From Bradyrhizobium erythrophlei (GTDB lineage Bacteria > Pseudomonadota > Alphaproteobacteria > Rhizobiales > Xanthobacteraceae): a stretch of 64,000 nt of DNA. The notes under the pieces are model-generated. The model searched no databases and had not been told where the DNA came from. It saw nothing but the letters and a program-made list of their open reading frames with translations. The position numbers and the translations under genes were made by a program. Location of the stretch: positions 6,820,001-6,884,000 of the forward strand of contig NZ_LT670817.1 of assembly GCF_900129425.1 (NCBI RefSeq), given 5' to 3'. This document shows positions 1 to 7,691 of the stretch, one piece after another; position 1 is the first letter of the stretch, and each line of letters begins with the position of its first letter.

Positions 1-153
1 TATTCTGGATCGGCGTAGCAGATTTGTGAGTTCCCCGCCGCAAGGCCGACGGTCATATGTCCGGTACCGGAAATAGCCGTATCGTCCGGCAAAAACCGTG
101 ATAACAACGGCCGATAGCAACCGAACTGGAAGTCCTCTGGGACGATGTGATCG

Positions 154-894
154 ATGGCCGGCCCGACCGTTCCGCAGGAGTTTCTGAAGGCCGAGAATGT
201 CGGCCTGCGGATGCTGCTCGAGCAGGCGAGTATCGATGCCCTGGCGTTGCTGGCACAGGCCGGTATCGACGCCGAGCAACGCGAGACCGCCGACCGGCTG
301 CAAAAGCTCATCCTGGAAGAGCTGCACCACCGCATCAAAAACACGCTGGCGACCGTCAGCGCCATCGCCTCGCAGAGCCTGCGCGCCGCAACCAGCATCG
401 AGCACGGCCAGCATGCGATCGAGAGCCGGCTATTGGCGCTGGGCCGTGCCCACGATCTGTTGCTGCAGGCGCGCTGGTCAAGCGCCGACCTTGCCCACAT
501 CGTCCAGGGTGCGACCGAGCCCTATGACGGTGAGGGCGAAGGCAAGTTTTCGATTGGAGGCCCCAACCTCAAGATTGTGTCGGGCGCGGTGATCGCATTG
601 GCGATGACGCTCAACGAACTCTGCACCAACGCCACCAAATTCGGCGCGCTGTCGGTACCCCCCGGACGTATCGAGATCGCCTGGACCATCGATCAAGGAA
701 ACCAGCGGCTGCGTCTGACCTGGACCGAAAACGGCGGTCCGGCAGTCCACACGCCGGCCCGGCAAAGTTTCGGGACCCGGCTGATCGAGACACTCGGCAA
801 GCAGTTGCACGGCAAGGTCGAGATGAGCTATGCGCCCACAGGTTTCTTCTACGTCCTCGACGTCCCCTTAAGCTCCCTGAAGCCACCCGATTGA
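154..894 (+). CDS. HWE-family sensor histidine kinase without an N-terminal sensor domain
   Basis: This 246-residue protein is a probable two-component kinase of the HWE/HisKA_2 group. The dimerisation and phosphoacceptor segment reads LHHRIKN, with the likely phospho-His at residue 59. An N-box with NELCTNA follows near residue 155, and TWTENGG near residue 190 gives the W-x-E signature that names the family. A G-box-like SFGTRLIE lies near residue 205. Only about 50 residues precede the phosphoacceptor, so there is no PAS, GAF or membrane sensor; input probably comes from a partner protein. An in-frame TGA at 148-150 makes ATG 154 the first usable start. No response regulator is visible nearby, but the window begins just upstream. 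The family call is firm; the signal and partner are unknown. Confidence 0.85.
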   Translation: MAGPTVPQEFLKAENVGLRMLLEQASIDALALLAQAGIDAEQRETADRLQKLILEELHHRIKNTLATVSAIASQSLRAATSIEHGQHAIESRLLALGRAHDLLLQARWSSADLAHIVQGATEPYDGEGEGKFSIGGPNLKIVSGAVIALAMTLNELCTNATKFGALSVPPGRIEIAWTIDQGNQRLRLTWTENGGPAVHTPARQSFGTRLIETLGKQLHGKVEMSYAPTGFFYVLDVPLSSLKPPD

Positions 895-991
895 GCTGAA
901 ATAAACGTGGCGGAGTTGTCGGTTTCCGTCGCCCGGCGAAGCTGATACTCTGCGCGGCAGCTGCCCTACCCCAAAACTTGAAGAGGCCCCC

Positions 992-2338
992 ATGCTCGAC
1001 AAGAGCCCACGCCCCGCCGCCGTCAACGTGCCCAACGACCTCGCCGCGCACTGGATGCCGTTCACCGCCAACCGGGCCTTCAAAAAAGCGCCGAGGCTTC
1101 TCGCCGGCGCCAAGGACATGCATTATTTTACCGTCGACGGCCGCAAGATCATCGACGCCGCCTCGGGCATGTGGTGCACCAACGCCGGCCATGGCCGCAG
1201 CCAGATCGCCGCGGCAATCGCCAAGCAGGCCGAGACCCTGGATTATGCGCCGCCGTTCCAGTTCGGCATTCCGCAGGCCTTTGAGCTCGCCAGCCGCATC
1301 GCCGATCTCGCGCCCGCCGGGCTCGATCACGTTTTCTTCTGCAATTCCGGATCGGAGGCCGCCGACACCGCGCTCAAGATCGCGCTGGCCTATCACCAGA
1401 TCCAGGGCCAGGGCAGCCGCACCCGGCTGATCGGCCGCGAGCGTGGCTATCACGGCGTCGGCTTCGGCGGTACCTCGGTGGGCGGCATCGTCGGCAACCG
1501 CAAGATGTTCGGAACGCTGCTGGCCGGGGTCGATCATCTTCCCGCGACCTATGACCGCGAGAAGCAGGCCTTCACCAAGGGCGAGCCGGAATACGGCGCG
1601 CATTTCGCCGATGAGCTCGAGCGACTGGTCAACCTGCACGGCGCCTCCACCATCGCCGCCGTGATCGTCGAGCCGATGGCGGGATCGACCGGCGTATTGC
1701 CGGCGCCGAAGGGATACCTCAAGCGGCTGCGCGAGATCACCCAGAAGCACGGCATCCTGCTGATCTTCGACGAGGTCATCACCGGTTACGGCCGGCTCGG
1801 CTTCGCCTTCGCCGCGGAACGTTACGGCGTGGTGCCGGACCTGCTCACCTTCGCCAAGGGCATCACCAACGGCGCGGCCCCAATGGGCGGCGTTTTGGTG
1901 CGCGATACCATCCACGACGCCTTCATGAGCGGCCCGGAGCACGTCGTGGAGCTGACACATGGCTATACCTATTCGGCGCATCCGCTGGCCTGTGCCGCAG
2001 CGCTCGCCACGCTCGATATCTATCGCGACGAAAAGCTGTTCGAGCGCGCCAACAAGCTGGAGTCGAAATTCGCCGACGCGGTGATGTCGCTGAGGGGCGA
2101 GCCGAACGTGGTGGACATCCGCACCGTGGGTCTGACGGCGGGCATCGATCTCGCGCCGCGCCCGGACCTGCCGGGCAAGCGCGGCTTCGACGGGCTGAAC
2201 AGCGCGTTCCACGACAACGACCTGATGCTGCGCGTCGCCGGCGATACGCTGGCGTTGACGCCGCCGCTGATCATCAGCGAAGACCAGATCGGCGAGATCG
2301 TCGAGAAGCTCGCCAAGGTGATCCGCGCGGTGGCGTAG
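992..2338 (+). CDS. Class III aminotransferase, omega-amino acid (beta-alanine):pyruvate type
   Basis: This 448-residue PLP enzyme belongs to the class III (subgroup II) aminotransferases, which move an amino group from an omega-amino acid or amine to pyruvate or a similar keto acid. The PLP lysine is in TFAKGITNGA at K289. FFCNSGSEAADTALKIA near residue 115 is the phosphate-binding signature, and FDEVITGYGR near residue 258 carries the cofactor aspartate. The N-terminal HWMPFTANRAFK is typical of beta-alanine:pyruvate aminotransferases. A GAAGAGG ribosome site precedes ATG 992. The gene stands alone, with a palindromic repeat downstream. Family assignment is strong; the substrate could be beta-alanine, taurine or another amine. 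Confidence 0.85.
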   Translation: MLDKSPRPAAVNVPNDLAAHWMPFTANRAFKKAPRLLAGAKDMHYFTVDGRKIIDAASGMWCTNAGHGRSQIAAAIAKQAETLDYAPPFQFGIPQAFELASRIADLAPAGLDHVFFCNSGSEAADTALKIALAYHQIQGQGSRTRLIGRERGYHGVGFGGTSVGGIVGNRKMFGTLLAGVDHLPATYDREKQAFTKGEPEYGAHFADELERLVNLHGASTIAAVIVEPMAGSTGVLPAPKGYLKRLREITQKHGILLIFDEVITGYGRLGFAFAAERYGVVPDLLTFAKGITNGAAPMGGVLVRDTIHDAFMSGPEHVVELTHGYTYSAHPLACAAALATLDIYRDEKLFERANKLESKFADAVMSLRGEPNVVDIRTVGLTAGIDLAPRPDLPGKRGFDGLNSAFHDNDLMLRVAGDTLALTPPLIISEDQIGEIVEKLAKVIRAVA

Positions 2339-2354
2339 CGGCCCGCCTCTCAAC

Positions 2355-2510
2355 CTCGCCCCGCTTGCGGGGAGAGGTCGAAATTCGCGTTAGCGAATTT
2401 CGGGTGAGGAGGACCATCCGCGAGTCGCGCTCGCTGCAAAGAGCCCCTCACCCCAACCCTCTAAGAGCGAGCTTCGCTCGTCTCGACCCCGCGAGAGCGG
2501 GGCGAGGGAG
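2355..2510. repeat. Class A palindromic intergenic element
   Basis: A compound inverted repeat. It opens with CTCGCCCCGCTTGCGGGGAG and closes with a complementary GGGGCGAGGGAG. Inside are smaller hairpins (AAATTCGCGTTAGCGAATTT; GAGCGAGCTTCGCTCG) and the facing words GGGTGAGG and CCCCTCACCC. The same plan recurs at 9111, 15326, 25291 and 62029. It lies between the aminotransferase and the next membrane protein, and it falsely extends that gene's open frame upstream. Confidence 0.8.
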
Positions 2511-2607
2511 CGCACCGGCGCTTCAGCCGCACGGAACATTCGAAACGCATCCACGTTCAACCCCGGCAAGGACAAAAATTGTCCCTGCCGGCGGAGGGAT
2601 GACGGAC

Positions 2608-3198
2608 ATGCTGGCGCCATCGAGCGGCCTGCTGCGCACCGGGCTGGCTCTCAAACTGAACCAGATCAAGTTGGCGACGCGGTCGTATTTGCGCGATCGG
2701 ACCAACCAGGCGACGGGGACCGTCACATCCTATGCCGTTGCCGCTGGTTTGTTTGCGGCGGCGGGAATCTTTTTGCTGGCCGCCTTTTTGGTCGGCACCG
2801 CAGCGCTGTTTCGCTGGATTGAAATCAATTATGGGATGTTTCAGGCGTTTGGTGTCGTCGGTGCCTTGCTGCTGGTGATCGCCGCCATCTGCGCCGGATT
2901 GGCCGCAAGCAGGCTCAAGCGCCCGCCGCCGCATTTTCCGACCCTCGCGAGCCGTCTGCGCGTCGCCATCAAGGCCAGCCCGATCAAGCCAGATCAGATC
3001 GAGGCCGCGAGGGATACCGCCGCGGCCATCCTGAAGGCTCCGTCGGCCCCAGTGTCGCGCCCGCGCCGGCGGCTGAAATCAGGAACTCGGCCAACACCAG
3101 ATAACAAGCGGTTGTCCGCCGGCTTGATCTTGATCGCGACGTTATTGGGCTGGGCGGCCGCGAGGCGACGGCAGCAGACCCGACGAACGGAAGCCTGA
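2608..3198 (+). CDS. Small inner-membrane protein of unknown function, holin-X/DUF1469-like
   Basis: The product is about 196 residues. Two long hydrophobic segments at roughly residues 38-62 and 72-95 form a membrane hairpin. A basic, Pro-rich linker follows, then a third short hydrophobic stretch (AGLILIATLLGWAA) just before the Arg-rich C-terminus. The hairpin resembles the holin-X/DUF1469 family of small membrane proteins, but I cannot assign a function. ATG 2608 was chosen because GGAGGG at 2593-2598 sits 9 nt upstream; ATG 2599 is in frame but lies directly against that site. The longer open frame from 2365 is only the repeat read through. Confidence 0.65.
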   Translation: MLAPSSGLLRTGLALKLNQIKLATRSYLRDRTNQATGTVTSYAVAAGLFAAAGIFLLAAFLVGTAALFRWIEINYGMFQAFGVVGALLLVIAAICAGLAASRLKRPPPHFPTLASRLRVAIKASPIKPDQIEAARDTAAAILKAPSAPVSRPRRRLKSGTRPTPDNKRLSAGLILIATLLGWAAARRRQQTRRTEA

Positions 3199-3364
3199 TG
3201 CCCGGCCGCGGGTCCGAGCCCAGCGACAATCTGCTCCTGATTGCGGCCACAACGATATTGATCCTGACGAATCAACATTAATGCTAGTGTTGCAGCTGCT
3301 TGGAGCCGCGCACCGGACTGTCAACCGCTTCCAAGCCCAGGGACATGAGGGCCTTCCGCGTAAC

Positions 3365-4798
3365 ATGATCCGCATTTCCACGATTTTCATCGCCATCTGC
3401 ATGGTGCTGGTCGCAGCGTCCCTCGGCCTGATCCTGTATTCCGTCGCCGGCATCAGCGGAATGGAATCAGCGATCGTCGCGCTTACGGCCCTGACCTTTC
3501 TGATCCTCTACAACGCCGTATCGATGCGGCTGCGCGACCGCACCGACGTCGGTGGCCAGATCGCGGATTTGTCGCGCGGCACCGCCGATCTCGCGCGCCA
3601 GGTCGCTGAATTCGGGCGCCGGCTGGCGGCCGTCGAGGGCAAGGTGGTCTCGGCAAATTCCGCGGGCGCGGACCGCATTCAGGCCGTGGTCGGCGAGATC
3701 GGCGAACTGGGCGTGCTGGTCAAGCAGCTCGCGGTCTCCGTCGCGAGCCATGACGAAATGCTGGCCTCGAATGTGCCGACTGCGGCGCCCGCACGCAAGC
3801 CGGACAATGAACAGCAAAATGCGACACCGTTATCCGCCGAGGATACCGGCGTTCCCACCGCCTCGGCTGCGCCGGTCGCACTCGCCGAACAGACCGCGCC
3901 CTCCCGCAGCCTGGCGCAAATCCTTACCGCGGTAAAAAACGCGGTGGAGGAAAACCGGATCGATATCTTTCTGCAGCCGATGGTGACATTGCCGCAGCGC
4001 AAGGTGCGATTCTACGAAGCGGTGACGCGGTTACGCGACGACAAGGATCAGATGCTCGCCGCCGACGATTTCATCTCGGTTGCGGAAGCAGCGGGGCTGA
4101 TCGGGCGAATCGATCACATGGTGATGTTGAAGTGCGTGCAGGTGCTGCGCCGCCTGATGGTGCGCAACAAGGACGTCGGGGTATTCTGCAACGTCGCCGC
4201 GGCGACCTTGGGCAACGCCGCCACCTTTGCGCAATGCCTCGATTTCCTCGAAGCCAATCGCGCGCTGGCGTCCTCATTCGTGCTCGAATTCAAGCAGGCG
4301 ACGTTCCGCAATCTGAGCCCTGCCGAGAGTGAAAATCTCGCAGCCCTGGCGCAGCGCGGCTACCGTTTCTCGATCGATCATGTCACCGACTTGCGGATCG
4401 AGCCGCGCGAACTGGCGGACCGCGGCGTCCGCTTCATCAAGGTGCCGGCCGCGCTGTTGCTCGATCAAAGGCAGACTTCGGCGTCCGACATTCACCCCTC
4501 CGACCTGTCGGATCTGCTCGGCCGCTTCGGCATCGACCTGATCGCTGAACGGATCGAGGGCGAGCGCGCGGTGGTCGACCTGCTCGATTACGACGTGCGG
4601 TTCGGGCAGGGTTTCCTGTTTGCCCCACCCCGGCCGTTGCGGCCTGAGGGGGCATCTGCTACCGGCGGGACCTCTCCGAGCAAGGCGCAGGAATCCAATG
4701 GCTCTGGCAAAACGGCTTCGATCGATAGTCCGGCAATCGATCCCCCGCGCGCGACAGGCAATGCCGCGCTGGCGCGGCGCGCCGCAGGGCCGGACTGA
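3365..4798 (+). CDS. Membrane-anchored degenerate EAL-domain protein, TipF-like
   Basis: This 477-residue protein has two N-terminal membrane helices (about residues 4-25 and 31-52), then a heptad-rich coiled-coil-like region up to about 130, a Pro/Ala linker, and an EAL fold at about 195-430. The EAL motif is present only as EAVTRLR. The usual LEITE reads LEFKQ, DDFG reads DHVT, and LKID reads IKVP, so metal and catalytic residues are missing and phosphodiesterase activity is unlikely. This layout (two TM, coiled coil, inactive EAL) matches Caulobacter TipF, a c-di-GMP receptor needed for flagellum placement. ATG 3365 begins directly at the first membrane helix. EAL degeneracy is seen; the TipF role is inferred. 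Confidence 0.7.
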   Translation: MIRISTIFIAICMVLVAASLGLILYSVAGISGMESAIVALTALTFLILYNAVSMRLRDRTDVGGQIADLSRGTADLARQVAEFGRRLAAVEGKVVSANSAGADRIQAVVGEIGELGVLVKQLAVSVASHDEMLASNVPTAAPARKPDNEQQNATPLSAEDTGVPTASAAPVALAEQTAPSRSLAQILTAVKNAVEENRIDIFLQPMVTLPQRKVRFYEAVTRLRDDKDQMLAADDFISVAEAAGLIGRIDHMVMLKCVQVLRRLMVRNKDVGVFCNVAAATLGNAATFAQCLDFLEANRALASSFVLEFKQATFRNLSPAESENLAALAQRGYRFSIDHVTDLRIEPRELADRGVRFIKVPAALLLDQRQTSASDIHPSDLSDLLGRFGIDLIAERIEGERAVVDLLDYDVRFGQGFLFAPPRPLRPEGASATGGTSPSKAQESNGSGKTASIDSPAIDPPRATGNAALARRAAGPD

Positions 4799-4813
4799 CC
4801 GGCACTCGATGCC

Positions 4814-5668
4814 ATGACGGCACTCCGATTTGTCGAGAAGTTGCGGGACATCATAGGCAGCGTGGATGTCGTGCTCAGCGACATCTGGGGCGTGGTTCAC
4901 AACGGTCTCGTCGCCTTTCCCGAAGCCTGCGAGGCCCTTCACAGCTTTCGCGCTCAGGGCGGCGCCGTGATCCTCATCACCAACGCGCCGCGGCCCGCCG
5001 ACTCGGTGCAGCGGCAATTGCGCAAGCTTGACGTCGCCGATGAGACCTATGACGCCATCGTGAGCTCAGGCGACCTGACCCGGCATTTCGTCGCCGACCA
5101 TCCGGGGCGGAAAATGTTCCGGATCGGCCCGGAGCGCGACAATTCGATCTATCGCGGGCTGGATGCCGAGCAGGCGCCGCTGGAGCAGGCCGATTACATC
5201 GTCTGCACCGGCCTGTTCGATGACGAAACCGAATCGGCCGAAGATTATCGCGCAATGATGCTGCAGGCGCGCGAGCGCAACCTGACGCTGGTCTGCGCCA
5301 ATCCCGACATCGTGGTCGAACGCGGCGACCGCCTGATCTATTGCGCCGGCGCCGTCGCCGAACTCTATCGCGAACTCGGCGGCGAAGTGATCTTTTACGG
5401 CAAGCCGCACCGGCCTATTTATGAGCGCGCCATGGAACTCGCCGGCCAGTGCCACGGCCATGCGATTGCGCTGAACCGCGTTCTCGCAATCGGGGATTCC
5501 GTGCGGACCGATCTGGCGGGCGCTCACGGCTTCGGAATCGATTGCCTGTTCGTGACCCGCGGCATCCACGCCGAGGATTTTGAGGGCATCGACCAGCTCG
5601 ACCCGGCCTCGGTCAAGGAATTGTTCGGCCATCCGCCGCGCGCGCTGATTCGGGAGCTGAGGTGGTAG
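4814..5668 (+). CDS. HAD-superfamily hydrolase, TIGR01459 (NagD-like) family
   Basis: This 284-residue cytosolic HAD phosphatase has motif I as DIWGVVHNG near residue 20, where the nucleophile Asp starts a DxWGV sequence typical of the TIGR01459/NagD-like class IIA group. Motif II is LITNAPRP with the Thr/Ser position, and motif IV is AIGDSVRTDLAGA near residue 222. The substrate is unknown; relatives dephosphorylate small sugar or nucleotide phosphates. The gene begins 15 nt after the EAL gene, so it is probably cotranscribed with it. It ends before a class B palindrome that separates it from the convergent cheY. Confidence 0.85.
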   Translation: MTALRFVEKLRDIIGSVDVVLSDIWGVVHNGLVAFPEACEALHSFRAQGGAVILITNAPRPADSVQRQLRKLDVADETYDAIVSSGDLTRHFVADHPGRKMFRIGPERDNSIYRGLDAEQAPLEQADYIVCTGLFDDETESAEDYRAMMLQARERNLTLVCANPDIVVERGDRLIYCAGAVAELYRELGGEVIFYGKPHRPIYERAMELAGQCHGHAIALNRVLAIGDSVRTDLAGAHGFGIDCLFVTRGIHAEDFEGIDQLDPASVKELFGHPPRALIRELRW

Positions 5669-5700
5669 GGGTGCGGAGCAGCCAGGTCATAACAACTTCA

Positions 5701-5790
5701 TCGTCATGGCCGGGCTTGTCCCGGCCATCCACGCACTAACACTCCCTGCAGCAAAGACGTGGATGCCCGGCACGAGGCCGGGCATGACGA
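5701..5790. repeat. Class B palindromic element (convergent gap)
   Basis: A 90-bp imperfect palindrome. It starts TCGTCATGGCCGGG and ends CCGGGCATGACGA, with inner arms GGCCATCCACG and CGTGGATGCC around a short variable loop. It lies between the stops of the HAD gene and cheY, which converge here. Four other copies are at 22422, 27778, 34011 and 52740. Confidence 0.85.
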
Positions 5791-5823
5791 ATTTTATGCT
5801 GATGGCCTGGTAACCTGAGCGCC

Positions 5824-6219
5824 TTACGCGCTCGCCATGTCCGGAAATACCGCCTCGATCTTGGTCTTCAGCGTGGCGGCATTGAACGGCTTGACGATAT
5901 AGTTGTTCACGCCGGCCTTCTTGGCCGCGATCACGTTCTCGGTCTTGGATTCCGCGGTGATCATGATGAACGGCGTGGTGGCGAGATTGGGGTCGGCCCG
6001 CACCTCCCGGAGCAGGTCGTAGCCGGTCATTGGCTCCATGTTCCAGTCGGAGATCACCAGGCCGTATTTTTTGATGCGCATCTTGTTGAGCGCCGCCGAC
6101 CCGTCGCTGGCATCGTCGATATGTTCGAACCCAAGCTGCTTGAGAAGATTCCGGATGATGCGGATCATGGTGTTGTAGTCATCCACCACCAGAACCGACA
6201 TCGACAAATCAACCGCCAT
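5824..6219 (-). CDS. cheY: CheY-like single-domain response regulator
   Basis: This 131-residue stand-alone receiver domain has the acidic pair D13-D14 (VVDDYN), phosphoacceptor D58 (ISDWNM), the conserved Thr in MITAES and the Lys in VKPF. The WNMEPMTGYDLL stretch is very close to chemotaxis CheY, so it probably binds the flagellar switch when phosphorylated. The open frame extends further upstream, but the start at 6219 gives the canonical N-terminus and has a GGGGGA ribosome site about 7 nt away. No cheA or cheW is nearby. A degenerate CtrA-like box lies about 100 nt upstream. Other CheY-like regulators remain possible. Confidence 0.88.
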   Translation of the reverse strand: MAVDLSMSVLVVDDYNTMIRIIRNLLKQLGFEHIDDASDGSAALNKMRIKKYGLVISDWNMEPMTGYDLLREVRADPNLATTPFIMITAESKTENVIAAKKAGVNNYIVKPFNAATLKTKIEAVFPDMASA

Positions 6220-6319
6220 CTTGAATCCCCCGCAACGCCACCGAACGCCACACAACCGTCAACGAGACTACGCGGCCGAAACGCCGCGCAGTCCGCGCCC
6301 TCAGGACTAGCATCAGCCC

Positions 6320-6336
6320 TTAAACAGCGCGTTAAC
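6320..6336. promoter_or_regulatory. Degenerate CtrA-like box upstream of cheY
   Basis: TTAA and TTAAC are separated by 8 nt, while the CtrA consensus is TTAA-N7-TTAAC; with the 7-nt spacing the first half reads TAAA. It lies about 100 nt upstream of cheY and about 120 nt upstream of ribF. CtrA commonly controls motility genes in alphaproteobacteria, so the position makes sense, but the spacing defect keeps this weak. Confidence 0.25.
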
Positions 6337-6456
6337 CGACTGCAGCCGAATGAATATATCGCGTCCCGGCGGGGCGCCGGTTCGGCCCGCTTGACTTCAT
6401 CGGGGCGGCCAAGTCACGGTCCGCTCCCACCCGGTCCCTGTCGAGAATCCGTAGAA

Positions 6457-7443
6457 ATGACGCCTGGCTTTACCGTTATCCGCGATACCACCCCCGCGGC
6501 CGCGATCCCCACGGGCACGGTGGTCGCGATGGGCAATTTCGACGGCGTCCATCTCGGTCACCGCGCCGTGATCGCTGCGGCGCTGCAGATGGGGCGAGCG
6601 CATGGCAAGCCGGCGCTGGCGGTGACGTTCGAGCCGCACCCGCGCAGCTATTTCAGCCCGAACACCCCGCAGTTTCGGCTCACCGACGAGGCCGGGAAGC
6701 TGCGGCTGTTGGCCGGAACCGGGCTCGCGGGCGCTGTCGTGATGACCTTCGACAAGGCCCGGGCCGGCACCACGGCGCAGGACTTCATTCATCATGATTT
6801 GATTGAGCGGCTCGGGGTCAGCGGGATCGCGGTCGGTTATGACTTCCACTTCGGCAAGGGCCGGGTCGGCTCGCCGAGCCTTCTGGTCAGCGAGGCGCCT
6901 CGGCTCGGCATCGAGGTCGACGTGCAGCCCCATGTCGATATCGCGGAGCGGCCGGTCTCCTCCAGCACGATTCGGATGGCGCTGGCAGAGGGACAGATCG
7001 AAGAGGCCACCGCGATGCTCGGCGGCCCATGGTTCGTGGCAGGCCTGGTGATCCATGGCGAGAAGCGCGGCCGCGATCTCGGCTATCCCACCGCCAATAT
7101 CCGCCTCGACAAGAATTGCGGGCTCAAGCACGGCATCTACGCAGTGCGGGTCGGCCGCGGGGCCGAGCGCTTCGACGGCGTCGCCAGCTTCGGCCGTCGC
7201 CCCACCTTCGACAACGGCGCGCCGCTGCTGGAAGTCTTCCTGTTCGATTTCAACGGCGATCTATATGGAGAAGCGCTGGATGTCGCCTTCATCGCCTTCA
7301 TCCGCGACGAATTGAAGTTCGACGGCGTGGCAGCGCTGGTGCGCCAGATGGACGACGACAGCGCCCGCGCCCGCGCGGCGCTGGCGGCGGCGCCCGAGGC
7401 CTTTCCGCAGCTTGGGATGATCGGACCGCCCCCCACGGCGTGA
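6457..7443 (+). CDS. ribF: Bifunctional riboflavin kinase / FAD synthetase
   Basis: RibF turns riboflavin into FMN and then FAD. The product is 328 residues. The N-terminal adenylyltransferase half has MGNFDGVHLGH near residue 25 and a late SSSTIR loop near residue 168. The C-terminal flavokinase half has the GRDLGYPTANI signature near residue 205 and RPTFD near residue 247. Length and domain order are normal. ATG 6457 gives the canonical N-terminus (FTVIRD); the much longer upstream open frame overlaps cheY on the other strand and is not real. No FMN riboswitch is recognisable upstream. It lies just ahead of ileS and lspA in the same direction. Confidence 0.95.
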   Translation: MTPGFTVIRDTTPAAAIPTGTVVAMGNFDGVHLGHRAVIAAALQMGRAHGKPALAVTFEPHPRSYFSPNTPQFRLTDEAGKLRLLAGTGLAGAVVMTFDKARAGTTAQDFIHHDLIERLGVSGIAVGYDFHFGKGRVGSPSLLVSEAPRLGIEVDVQPHVDIAERPVSSSTIRMALAEGQIEEATAMLGGPWFVAGLVIHGEKRGRDLGYPTANIRLDKNCGLKHGIYAVRVGRGAERFDGVASFGRRPTFDNGAPLLEVFLFDFNGDLYGEALDVAFIAFIRDELKFDGVAALVRQMDDDSARARAALAAAPEAFPQLGMIGPPPTA

Positions 7444-7691
7444 ACCCGATTCGCGTTCGCCAGCCGGGTTCGACGACTTCGGCGGACCCGGGACGCCGCC
7501 GGCAGATGTGCCGGGGCTTTGCGATCCAGCGGCTGGCTGCTATGGAAAGCCGCATGTTTGCGCGGCGCACCATAACCATTAGCGGCCCGGCTTCCGCCTG
7601 AGTTTCGGCTCAGCGCAAGACCGGGATCCCCGCTTATTCCTCCGCGAACTTATCGCGTATCTCGCGCCCTTTGAGCCAAACCAGAGCCTTC

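Noticed and set aside
1..153. A gene fragment before the histidine kinase
   Set aside because: All frames are short and closed by stops, and no motif is seen. It may hold the kinase promoter, but nothing is clear.
611..2353. A 580-residue minus-strand open frame opposite the aminotransferase
   Set aside because: The plus strand carries a complete aminotransferase with all PLP motifs. The minus frame is His/Arg/Gln-rich shadow.
2365..2607. N-terminal extension of the small membrane protein through the palindrome
   Set aside because: The extension is translated repeat. GGAGGG and ATG 2608 give a normal start at the membrane protein proper.
6220..6456. FMN riboswitch or leader upstream of ribF
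   Set aside because: No conserved FMN-element helices or motifs are visible, and RibF in this group is not known for one.
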